A stretch of 17,412 nucleotides of DNA from Baffinella frigidus (taxonomy: Eukaryota > Cryptophyceae > Cryptomonadales > Baffinellaceae). The stretch lies in contig MU646423.1 of the NCBI GenBank assembly GCA_026770585.1, positions 372,361-389,772 on the forward strand, in the 5' to 3' direction. Positions 1-9,000 of the stretch are shown here, one piece after another (the stretch's first letter is position 1; the number at the start of each line of letters is the position of its first letter). The position numbers and the translations under genes were made by a program. Below the pieces are notes generated by a model that saw nothing but the letters and a program-made list of their open reading frames with translations, did no database searches and was not told the origin of the DNA.

Positions 1-119
1 CACACCAAACACCAAACACCCCACACCCCACACCCCACACCAAACACCCCACACCCCAAACCCGAAACCCCAAACCCCAAACCCACACCCCAAACCCCAA
101 ACCCCACACCCCACACCGC
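1..119 (+). repeat. Degenerate telomere-like array, CACACCCC/CCCCAAA type
   Basis: This is a tandem low-complexity run of heptamer-like units (CCCCAAA, CCCCACA, CACCAAA). It is a diverged relative of the CCCTAAA arrays elsewhere in the window. It ends directly before the AG that precedes the first RWD exon copy, so it probably lies in an intron of the RWDD1-like gene. There are no perfect CCCTAAA units here, so it is not an active telomere. Confidence 0.8.
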
Positions 120-125
120 AACTAG

Positions 126-179
126 GTGACGGTGTTGATGCTGGTGACGGTGGCGAAAGAGTGGCTGGAGGAGAACCAG
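126..179 (+). pseudogene. Upstream duplicate of the RWD-end exon
   Basis: Eighteen codons after an AG (124-125) read VTVLMLVTVAKEWLEENQ. This nearly copies the exon at 383-451 (VMVFMLVTAAKEWLEENQ). The differences include loss of the Met in the conserved MVxxFxLV stretch of the RWDD1 family. It continues into CAACCCC with no GT donor, so I treat it as a decayed tandem exon copy. An alternative first exon or mutually exclusive exon cannot be excluded. Confidence 0.6.
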
Positions 180-297
180 CAACCCCTTCAACCCCTCTCA
201 CTAGTCGACAGTCGTGGGACCCTTAGCGGGGGATGGCAAGTTTCCAGATCGAATCGCACTTGAGCGTAAAGCTTTTTTACGTCAGGGAGAGAAAACC

Positions 298-334
298 GTG
301 CGTTTGTTGCGGACCGACGCGAACATGGCCACCG
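298..334 (+). repeat. Dispersed 37-bp repeat, copy 1
   Basis: This stretch starts GTGCGTTTGTTGCGG and ends CAACATGGCCACCG-like. It matches 3903-3939 with a handful of substitutions. Both copies lie in introns of the same gene, about 3.6 kb apart. Confidence 0.7.
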
Positions 335-382
335 TGTATTCCCTTCCGCGAAGGCCTCGTGAGAAAACGTGCGGGGGGGCAG

Positions 383-3300
383 GTGATGGTGTTCATGCTG
401 GTGACGGCGGCGAAGGAGTGGCTGGAGGAGAACCAGCTCAGCGCTGCCCAGGTGCTGCATTTTGCATATCCACCAACGCCTTTCAACCACCGTTGATTCG
501 CCGCATAGCACCTGCGCAGCGCTGAGCTCAGAACCAGCTCAGCCGCCCAGGTCTGCCGTACTTCGCATATCTACCAACGCTAATAGGGGAATAGCCTAAA
601 TGCAGGGTAGTCAAGCCTACGGTATTGACTACGGTAGGCTATAGGGCCCCTAAACGCACCATTCAAGCGCCGCTGATTGACCGGATTGGATGACCACTTT
701 GGAAAGCTCCGGTTCCGCGTTTCGCTCAGCACCACGCACCACCGCTCATCAGTACCACTCACTGCCGCTCACTTTTCAATCAGCTTCAATCACCACCACT
801 CATCAGCACTCACCACCACTCAACACTACTCCCAAGTCATTCAAGCATTTTCAAACGTCGGTGGTCCTGGTCGAGGTTTGGCATTTTTCCGACTGTTTGG
901 CGGCCATGCGATTTGAACAGCGTTCTAGCTGGTGCGTGGGGCTTGGATTCACGAGAGCAGATGCACGCACCGCGCATGCTGACATCGGCTGTACGTACAG
1001 GATAATTTTGAGCATTGGAACCTTTGAGCCGTGGGCAGGTGCTGGTGGCTCGTATTTCCGCAGAGAGCGATTGCACGTGTTGCACCTGTCGCCTGTCGCT
1101 GAGCCATCCAATGCGGCCTCAATTCCATCGCTGCTCACGACGCACCGTGCGCGTGGTATGTGTACATGGATCGTCGCGTATATATACATTGATTGTCGAC
1201 AACTTATACCGGGTGTCAACTTTGCGACATCAGGATTGGGGAGCGGATGACGAGGAAGAGGAAGGCGCCCACGATCATAAGTGCGATCCCTTGACCCACC
1301 CTGCACCTACACGATCCCTTACCCCACCCTGCCCCCTAAACCCTAAACTCTCCACCCTAAACCCTAAACCCTGAACCCTAAACCCTAAACCCTAAACCCT
1401 AAACCTTGAAGCCTAAACCCTACACCCTTAAACCTGAAACCTGCACCCTGAACCGTAAACCCTGAACCCTGAATCCTGAACCCTGAAATCTGAACCCTGA
1501 AACCCGAAACCTGAAACCTGAAACCTGAACCCTACCCAAACCCTCAACCCTCAACCCTCAACCCTAAACCCTAAACCCCAAACCCTAAACCCCAAACCCC
1601 AAAACTTAAACCCTGAACCCTGAAGGTATCAACCCCAAAACCCAAACACAAACCCTACACCCTACGCCCCACACCCTACACCCTGCACCCTAAACCTTAA
1701 ACCCCAAACCCTTAACCCTAATTTCGACACCAATTCCTGCACCCGCAACACTCCTGGACTTCCGTTCTTGACCCGTATCCCAACATGAGTAAAGTGAGCC
1801 TCGACCAAGTGGTGACGTGCACTGTCGCCATGCCTCATCCTCCCGTAGAGAGGTTTCAGTCCACGGTGCGGTTGAACCTCCGAGTGGTTGAACCCCCGAG
1901 GCACCGTTGGCTCACGCAGGTGGCGCAGGCTCCCGCCACTGTTTACTCAACCACCCAGGTTTGGTACTCACCAGGGCGGTGGCTAAACCGGGAGGGGTTG
2001 GTTCCACAAAGTCCTGAAATATGGTGTCAACTGTCTTAGGGATTTAGAGGTTTGGGTTTGAGGGTTTAGAGGGACGCTCTGACGCAGTGGCGGGGAACAG
2101 GAAAGCGGATCGCAACAAAGCAGGACTCCTCAAGGGCGTCGTGGGCGTCACTCCGGTACTTCCGCAACCTGCACTCATTTCAACCGGGCAGGCTTGGTCT
2201 CAAGGGATGGTGGGCACTCGAGGTCAGTATTTAGGGTCCAGGGTGTCACTCCGGTACCGCCGCACCCCTACACCCTGGACCCTCAACCCGAACCTCGCAT
2301 CCCCAACATCCCGGGGGATACAGCCTGCCCCGTTTAATACATTCCCAGTATGAAAAACTCCCCAGATACTGTAAGGGTCAGGGGAAACCCTCAACCCGAA
2401 CCCTGAACTCCCAAAATCCTCAACCCTGAACCATAATTCACCGGAAGGTTACGGAGGCGAACTTCATTGCGTGGCGGACCAAGTTCGAGGCTGCTGAAGA
2501 AGCCAAACGGCAAAGCCCCCCCCCCAGAAAAACCTCAACCCTCAACACTACACCCTCAACCCTCAACCCTGAACACTGAACCCTAAACCCTAAACCCTGA
2601 CCCCTAAACCCTAAGCCCTCAACTCAACCCCCCCCCGTGCACCTGTTTTCGGCCTGCCGTCGAGGAAGCCAAACGGCAAGCACCGCTCCCCACCCCACCA
2701 TCCGGGTCCATCTTTCTGTCCGCCCGTCCAGATGCAGCTCCTCCGTCCGATACAGGATCCTTGCGTGGTCGAAACCTCAGGATGTTTTCCTGCCTGTCAT
2801 ATTAATGGGCGTGCAATAAACCTCTCTCTCAATCTTTGCAGGGGACTGGTTTCGGTGAAGTCAATCCATAAACCTCTCTCTCGCTCTATCTGCAGGGGGA
2901 AGGTATCGGTGGAGATGGAGGAAAAGCTAGCGCGCCCTACCGGGCGGCAACTTTTCGAGCGGGATGCCTCCCTCTACATGGACACCGATGTCGGGTAACC
3001 ACCACCCCTCCGACCACTCAGCACCGCCCGAGGTCAACATTCTAGTACAAATCGTTAAGATGGACTGTATCCGTGAAGCCCTCGGTGGCGGCGAAGTGGG
3101 TGGACCAGATCGAGGGTGGAGCTTGAGCCATTTCCCTTGAGCGGCCAGTCGTTTGTAGGATGTCTCCCTCTATATGGACACCGACGTCGGGTAACCGCCC
3201 GCCTTCCGAAGTGCACCAAATCGAGGTTGTCGCTTGAGCCATTTCCCTCGGCCGGTCGTTTGCGGGATGCTTCGGTCTTCATGGACACCAACGTTGGATA

Positions 3301-4030
3301 CTGCCCCTGTCTGCAGCCGTTGCAGGAACCCTGCACCCTAAACCCTGCACCCTAAACCCTGCACCCTAAACCCTGCACCCTAAACCCTGCACCCTAAACC
3401 CTGCACCCTAAACCCTGCACCCTAAACCCTGCACCCTAAACCCTGCACCCTAAACCCTGCACCCTAAACCCTGCACCCTGCACCCTAAACCCTAAACCCT
3501 AAACCCTAAACCACCAACTCTCAACCCTAAATCCTCAACCCTCAATCCTCAATCCTCAACCCTCAACCCTCCACCCTCAACCCTCATCCTTCAACCCTCA
3601 ACCCTCAACCCTCTTTCCTCATCTCCAACCTCTAGGTTCACGGATGCGGCGCTGTTCGAGGGGGAGGATCTGCCGGACGAGGAAGACGAAGAGGACGACG
3701 AGGATTCCGAGGACGAGGTCCCATCACCTTCATAACCTGATTGTTCCATAACCTGATTGTTCCATAACCTGATTGTTTTCCATAACCTGATTGTCCCGTC
3801 GTTTTTTTCATAACCTGGTTGTCTCCTTTTCTATAACCTGACTGTCCCCTCGTTTTCCATAACCTGATGCGATCAGGAGTATCACCTGTTGCAAAGAGAC
3901 AAGTGCGTTTGTTACGGGTCGAAACCAACATGGCCACCGAGCATTTGTGTTCAGAGTGATTGCTGTGTGCGGCGTGCTAGGCATCACCTGTGTTAGGTCC
4001 GGGATGCGGCCGAGGTGCGGGCGTTGAGGA

Positions 4031-4066
<36 letters not shown>

Positions 4067-4790
4067 TGTGTGTGTGTGAGAGAGAGAGAGAGAGTAAGTG
4101 AGAGAGATGGTGCCCTGGGTCGGGCATCCCTGCCAAAGAGCGTTTGCCCACTCTGCGGGTCCGTTCATGGCTGTGCTCATTCGGAAGCCTTAGGATGTCA
4201 GGCTCGTTTCGCGTACTGCATTGGCTACACCTATGGTAGGTCGGTGAGGCTCCTAGGCCGCGTGTCTCTGATTTTAGATAACTCTTATTTGACCTGTCTC
4301 TGATGTGCACCTGTCTCTGATGTTTGACATGTCTCTGATGTGTGACCTGACTCTGATTTATATTATATGTATGTATAAATATGTAAATATATATATACAC
4401 ACATATATATACCTATATTTGATTTAGCGTGTCTCTGATTTTCCTCGCTCTGATGTGCAGGAGGACGGGGAGGGGGTGGACAACGCGCTCTTCGCGGCCC
4501 TGGGCGGTAAACCCTGCACCCCAAACCCTAAACCCCAAACCCTAAACCCCAAACCCAAAACCCAAAACCCAAAACCCAAAACCCAAAACCCAAAACCCAA
4601 AACCTAAAACCCAAAACCCCAAACCCCCAACCCCAAACTCCAAATCCTTAACCATAAACTATAAACTATGAACCATAAACTATACCCGAAAACCGAAAAC
4701 CGAAAACCGCAACCCGAAACTCCAAACTCTCAAGCAGGCGACGACCTCCCTGACGACGACGACGATGATGATGATGACTACACCCCGTGA
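383..4790 (+). CDS. RWDD1: RWDD1/DFRP2 (Gir2-type) RWD-domain protein, 3' part, multi-exon
   Basis: Proposed exons are 383-451, 2448-about 2515, 2896-2994, 3636-3717, 4461-4506 and 4738-4790 (stop TGA 4788-4790). They encode, in order, the last helix of the RWD domain (VMVFMLVTAAKEWLEENQ); the DFRP motif (VTEANFIAWRTKFEAAEEAK); TGRQLFERD followed by DTDVG; ALFEGEDLPDEEDEEDDED; ALFAAL; and a final DDDDD-YTP. These match in order the RWDD1 family segments MVMIFTLV, TPVTxENFxxW, GKQLFE and the acidic C-terminus with a terminal DYNP-like element. Phases agree at 2994/3636 (2), 3717/4461 (0) and 4506/4738 (1). In known members this protein binds the translation-linked GTPase DRG2, and yeast Gir2 also contacts Gcn1. 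The N-terminal RWD exons lie upstream of the window. The exon for the linker between RWD and VTEANF was not found, and the donor near 2515 is unclear (see findings). Confidence 0.85.
431..580 (+). repeat. Direct repeat of exon end plus donor
   Basis: The block starting at 431 (AACCAGCTCAGCGCTGCCCAG, then GTGCTGCATTTTGCATATC and ACCAACGC) recurs at 531-580 in mutated form. The unit therefore spans the RWD exon 3' end, its donor and the intron start. The second copy has lost the reading frame through a small deletion. Confidence 0.75.
592..643 (+). repeat. Inverted repeat ATAGCCTA...TAGGCTAT
   Basis: ATAGCCTA near 592 pairs with TAGGCTAT near 636. Nested inside is AGCCTAC-GGTATTGACTAC-GGTAGGCT. 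The interior (TGCAGGGT then ACGGTATTGACTACGG) resembles sequences at 9061-9101 and 15944-15985, so it may belong to a dispersed repeat family. Confidence 0.5.
1333..1720 (+). repeat. Telomere-like array, about 390 bp
   Basis: Heptamers CCCTAAA with variants CCCTGAA, CCTGAAA, CCCTCAA, CCCCAAA and CCCTACA, all with the C-rich strand on plus. Variants are clustered: CCTGAAA near 1500-1520 and CCCTCAA near 1540-1565. The array is intronic in the RWDD1-like gene. Confidence 0.9.
2036..2073 (-). repeat. Short telomere-like array in opposite orientation
   Basis: TTAGGGATTTAGAGG, then TTTGGG, TTTGAGGG and TTTAGAGGG. This is the G-rich version on the plus strand. It is the only clear multi-unit array in this orientation in the window. 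Confidence 0.65.
2381..2436 (+). repeat. Short telomere-like array before the DFRP-motif exon
   Basis: CCCTCAACCCGAACCCTGAAC and related units end about 11 bases before the AG acceptor at 2446-2447. Confidence 0.65.
2532..2630 (+). repeat. Telomere-like array
   Basis: Mixed CCCTCAA, CCCTGAA and CCCTAAA units follow a C-homopolymer just after the DFRP-motif exon. The array lies between that exon and a partial copy of its 3' end at 2656-2680. Confidence 0.85.
2656..2680 (+). pseudogene. Partial copy of the DFRP-motif exon 3' end
   Basis: GTCGAGGAAGCCAAACGGCAAG repeats the exon end at 2491-2515 (CTGAAGAAGCCAAACGGCAAAG), with a telomere-like array between the two. It has no open continuation. 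Confidence 0.6.
2816..2861 (+). repeat. Duplicate of the 3' splice site and exon start
   Basis: ATAAACCTCTCTCTC, a TTTGCAG and GGGACTGGTTTCGGTG repeat at 2868-2913 as ATAAACCTCTCTCTC, TCTGCAG and GGGGAAGGTATCGGTG. The second copy is the acceptor used for exon 2896-2994. The first has lost the downstream frame. Confidence 0.75.
3040..3103 (+). repeat. Dispersed ~62-bp repeat, copy 1
   Basis: TTCTAGTA, then GATGGACTGTATCCGTGAAG and CCCTCGGT...AAGTGGG match 7947-8009, which lies in an intron of the neighbouring PDZ gene. The central 20 bases are identical. Confidence 0.8.
3104..3310 (+). pseudogene. Two decayed tandem copies of the TGRQLFERD exon
   Basis: Copy 2 (about 3139-3200) and copy 3 (about 3246-3305) repeat the end of exon 2896-2994, including CTCTATATGGACACCGACG and, in copy 2, the GTAACC donor. 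The spacer GCTTGAGCCATTTCCCT is shared, giving a unit of about 105 bp. Indels break the frame in both copies. Confidence 0.75.
3329..3612 (+). repeat. Telomere-like array with a 14-bp higher-order unit
   Basis: About ten regular alternations of CCCTGCA and CCCTAAA run from 3329 to about 3475. CCCTAAA and CCCTCAA runs follow, to about 3612. The array lies in the intron just upstream of the acceptor at 3634-3635. Confidence 0.95.
3731..3868 (+). repeat. Minisatellite CATAACCTGATTGTTC
   Basis: There are seven copies of ATAACCTGAT-containing units. The first three are spaced exactly 16 bp apart, and later ones are lengthened by T- and C-rich inserts (CCCTCGTTTTC). The array begins 13 bases after the end of exon 3636-3717. 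Confidence 0.85.
3903..3939 (+). repeat. Dispersed 37-bp repeat, copy 2
   Basis: This matches 298-334, sharing GTGCGTTTGTT and CAACATGGCCACCG. It is intronic. Confidence 0.7.
4032..4108 (+). repeat. GA/GT microsatellite
   Basis: A run of (GA)n, then (GT)n, then (GA)n again, interrupted by GATGGT and TAAGT. It is intronic. Confidence 0.9.
4261..4460 (+). repeat. GTCTCTGATG repeats leading into a 3' splice site
   Basis: Seven or so units of (G)TCTCTGAT(G/T) occur, split by an AT-rich patch (about 4357-4420). Two units read CTCTGATGTGCA. The last of these is the working acceptor (CTCTGATGTGCAG, ending 4460), so the splice site itself is part of the repeat. Confidence 0.75.
4507..4737 (+). repeat. 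Intron composed of telomere-like repeat
   Basis: This 231-nt intron joins phase-1 exons 4461-4506 and 4738-4790. Its donor GTAAACCCTGC is already repeat sequence. The body is CCCTAAA, CCCCAAA, then a run of CCCAAAA, then AACCGAA units, ending CTCAAGCAG. Almost no unique sequence remains. Confidence 0.9.
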
Positions 4791-6006
4791 TCACTTCCCG
4801 AGGCGGGCCTATCCATTCCGAGGCGGGCCGGGCCACTGCCGCTCCAGAGAGCGCAGTGTCTCTCTCATATTGAGTGCGAGGAGGGCCTGTCTGTCCTCAG
4901 GCAGGCCTGTCTATCCTGAGAAGGGTCTACATGGGTACCTCACTCAGCACCTCCCCTAGGGCCACCATAGGGTCCTAGGGATAGGCCTCCGCTCTGGATA
5001 GAGAAGTCGACAGGCCCGCTCCGCAGCGAGGAGCCCGAGGGTGGGTGGGAGAGAGCTTCAATCAACGAGGGTGAGAGGGGGGGGGGTCGGTGGGTGATCG
5101 GTGGCGCGGGTGTCGACTGCTCCGGGACACCTCCTCCTCCTCCTCCTCCTCCGCGTAGTGAGTTTGGGGTTCGTGTGTCGTGAGAAGAAGTGCGTGTGAG
5201 AGTGTGTGAGCCTCGGTCGGACAGGTGATGAGCCTCGATGGTTGACCACTGAGTGAGGTGCACCGTTCGAACACTCTCGGTTCTCGCGCGCGGCTCCGTG
5301 TTGCGAAAGTGGAGACACGCACGGGGTGAAATGTCAGTGAAGCGGCTCACCCTCTCTCACTGAGAAAACTTGAGTTTTTTTAGGGATCGGAGTTTCCAGT
5401 CAACTCTGTTAAGTGAATCTACTTTGGAAGCCACTGTGGAAGCCTCGTAACCGTGCACAGGAGCCCTTAGAGCCTAGATGACCACAGAGAGGGCGCCAAC
5501 GGATGGGCGTCAGGCGCCACGGGGGAGGGAGCAGATTTGTTTTGTTCTAGCACGACCGCGCACGAGCCAGGAGGCGAGGCGTCCTAGATTTATTAACAAC
5601 CATGGAAAAACACGCGAACCACAGGACACCACATGTTCACCGCGGGGTGTCCCTCTCGAATCGCTCCTGAGCTCTACACTCTGTCCTCAACTCCGTCTAC
5701 ACTCCTCTGTAGAGGGGAAAAGCGAGGGTTAATAAGATCACAAACACGACCGCTGCACGCCACATGGAGAGGTAGGACGAGACGTAGGGGCTCTTTAGGC
5801 TCTAGCCCAAGTACACCCCGCTTTCTTTTTGACACTTATTGACTTTATTCGAAAGTGAGAATGCACGGTGCAAGAATTGAGGCGAGGTTGGTTCGCAACA
5901 AGCCTTGTCAAAAGTTGACTCGGCCACTTTTCGCCAAAAGGGGAACTCCCGAGGATCCCCTCCTGGGATCAGGCTTCTAGACAGACAGGTGGCCGAGAGA
6001 GTAGGG
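4791..6006. other. Spacer between the RWDD1-like and PDZ genes
   Basis: There are no convincing exons. Visible items are a doubled GAGGCGGGCC (4796-4830), a doubled GCCTGTCT-TCCT (4887-4921), G-homopolymers near 5078-5087 and a (CTC)n triplet run at 5128-5152. The stretch presumably holds the 3' UTR of the first gene and the upstream region of the second. I could not identify a polyadenylation signal or promoter. Confidence 0.6.
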
Positions 6007-9000
6007 ATGGAGGATGGTGCCGCTGCCTCTGGTGTGCAGAGCAATGTCGACTGGTCATCGCACGTGGTCTCCATCCTCTTTTTCTGCTCAGAGGATGAAG
6101 CTGTTTTGCCACCTCCAGAGGAACTCTACGAGGCAAGTCCCAGGCTGCTTTGCCCGTGGTGGTCGTATCGTGTGCGTGCATCGCAGAATTGTCCTCGTCC
6201 TTCGCTGCCCGGTTGCTCGAGATTCTCCTGCTCAGTCACTCATCTGAAGATGCCACGTTTATGGCGGTGATTTCCTCCCCGGTAACTCGACCGCCATCCG
6301 CAGATGCTAGCGGACGAGGGGGACGCCACGTCTGGATCCGAGAAATCGCCATTCCCGGCATGTCCTGCTGGCGGCGGGGGCTTCCTCAGGTGCGAGACCT
6401 TGTCCGACTAGCCCCAGAAACCTAAACCAAAACCCCAGGTTAAACCCCTAATTTGGGCCCTAATTATTCAGCCCTGAACCCTGAACCCTGGTGACGCGCG
6501 AGCAGTTGGGGGGCGAGCACGCCGGTGGCGGAGGATACTGCTGTCGGTCCCGGCTTCCAGTTCTCCAAGTGATTCCCCTCCGCCTCCCAACCCCACACGC
6601 GCTGCTAATCCTGAAAATAATCGCTGCACGCGAGATGGATCCATCTGCGCCGTGTGACAAACGCCCCCGCAATCCTGCCGATCCTGAATCCTGCAGCACC
6701 TGACAAGTCTCGTGAGCTATCCGCGGGTGCGTGACAAAGAGGTGTCCTGGAGGATCGGGGAGAGGAACGTGGATCTGTGCCGCGTGCACGCGTGAGCTAC
6801 AAAGTGTTGTCTGGCAAAGCGTCGTTCACACCCCCCCGCAGGATCGGGGAGAGGAACGTGATCAGCAGCATCCTGGTGGGCAGGCCCAAGAGCTACCAAG
6901 CGGTGCTTGACAAAGCATCGTTACACCCCGACATGGTCCTACCGGGGAGTCCGCGTTTATTTCGACGTTCTTTCGACCTATCGGGGGGGGGGGGTCCGCG
7001 TTTATTTCGACCTGTCGGGGGGGTCCGCGTTTATTTCGAGGGTCATTTTCCGCGTTTGTCGTGCAGGATCGGGGAGAAGAACGTGGTGAACAGCATCCTG
7101 GTCGACCAGACCTCCTACAGGATCTGCGCCGCGTGAACGCGTGAGCTACAAAGTAGTGTTGTCTGACAAAGAGTTGTTACACCTTAGATCCCCTTGGATA
7201 CACCCCCCTGCAGGATCGGGGAGAGGAACGTGATCAGCAGCATCCTGGTAGACGGGCCCGCGCACAGAGAAGGCTCCATTCTCGCGGGGGACGAGATCGT
7301 GGCTGTCGATGGAAGCGATGTTCTTAACATGTCGCCCCAGGAGATCCGCACGGTATGCTAGTATATTTATTCATTTAATGTGTACCGCGACTTTCGTGCC
7401 GGCCACATGCCACATTTTGCGACTTTCGTGCCGGCCACATGCCACATTTTTCCTTACTCTTGCGCATGTCTCCGCGGTGTAGGAGTCAGAGCGTTGCTGA
7501 GTAGGGCGAACACGCGAACCCGAACGCTCTTTACACCCGACCAGCTGGGTGCGAGGGACTCGGTTGCTCCTACCTCCTGCCGGGGTGCCTGCAGGCACCG
7601 CTGGATGCCGCTACCTTTGTTCGCATCGCTGGGTGCCAAACTTTTTTGCCTAGAAGCCGTGCGCTTACAGCACATGCGCCAGCTCTCTGGGGGGGATCTG
7701 AGCTGCGTCGGGGACAGCGCTTGATTTGATCTGATTGATTTGATTCCGGAGGAGCCCGACCTCCCAGCCCGTGCCACCCGCCCTCTAAAGTGAAGCTAAT
7801 TCAGCGTTTGGATCTCTGGCGGGTTTGTAACGTGGCATCGCCGCTTTCATTGCAACCCTGGTACACATCCACTGAGCAGCGGCCGAGTTGCTTTTCGTCC
7901 GGATATCTGGGCGAAAATCCGGTGGAATCCATATCAATTGATACGCTTCTAGTAAAATTCTTTTAGATGGACTGTATCCGTGAAGCCCCCGGTTGCTGCT
8001 AAGTGGGGGAGTTGGATGCACGATGGAAAACTTTGACATGCAGCGCTAGTGGTTGGCAATCGATGCTGACGCTCCGGACATCTGGTTTAGTGTCGCCCTA
8101 ATTAGGGTAGTAAACCCGAAACCCTAAACCATGCTCGCAACAGGCGCTGCTGGGAATCCCAGGATCTCCGGTACGCATCAAGGTGCACCTCCCTAACCAC
8201 CTTTTTCAAACCTCAGACCGCAAATCTGTTCTCCGATTTTTCATTTTACTCCCTCGAATCTTACCACTCAGTGGCCTTCGCAGATCGGTCCATTCATTTT
8301 CGTGGCAGTAAATAACAATTCATCGTACCAAGAAGCCTTGAACGGACATTTCGATCAGATTTCTGGTCAAAATTTGCTGTGAAGCTGAATGTGTGGACAG
8401 ACGAGAGGTGTGACTCGATCTGTTCTGGCCCGAGTTTGTCTCAAGTCGTGGGGGTCGCACCCTTCCCACAGTCTATGGTGCACAAGACTCAATCTACTAT
8501 CCCCAACACACGAGTGGACGCCAAACCCTCAACCCTAAACCCCAGACCCTACACCCTAAGCCCTGAGCCACACAGCTGACGTCAGGGTGCCTGGGACTCT
8601 CAACCCTAAACCCTAAACCCCAAACCCTAAACCCTAAACCCTAAACCCCAAACCCTAAACCATAATCCCCAAACTTCAAACCTTAAACCCTAAACCCCAA
8701 ACCCTAAACCCTGAACCCTGAACCCTAAACCCTAAACCCTAAACCCGAAACCCGAAACTCCACACCCTACGTCCTAAATGATAAGGCCTGAGGCGCACAG
8801 CTGACGTGAGGATGTCCGGGACAGGTTCGCAAGACTGGAGCGCCTGGCGACCCTGCAGGTCTCTGCCCCCCACCACCGCTTCTCCTTCTTCTTCTTCTTC
8901 TTCTTCTTTTTATTTCTTCCTCCTCCTCTTCTTCTTCTTCTTCTTTATTACTATCGATACAGGTCCTAGCTAGGCCCTTCAGCCTGGAGTTGAGTGATAC

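Larger units (their letters stand above)
452..2447 (+). other. Long intron region with no convincing exon
   Basis: About 2 kb separate the RWD-end exon from the DFRP-motif exon. The stretch holds CACCACTCA-rich low-complexity DNA near 740-835, an inverted repeat at 592-643, a telomere-like array at 1333-1720 and a short opposite-orientation array at 2036-2073. An in-frame linker exon of about 25-35 codons is expected here by comparison with RWDD1. A candidate with acidic residues (after the AG at 1232-1233, reading DWGADDEEEEGAH) is too weak to call. Confidence 0.5.

Noticed and set aside
1-119. A true chromosome end
   Set aside because: The heptamers are degenerate and many such arrays occur inside genes across the window, so these are interstitial.
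690-1250. Plus-strand frame of 186 codons
   Set aside because: It lies in an intron, covers CACCACTCA low-complexity DNA, and has no domain or splice-phase fit with the RWDD1-like gene.
4940-5350. Several overlapping minus-strand frames
   Set aside because: They are shadows of the CTC triplet run and G-runs in the spacer, with no coherent protein.
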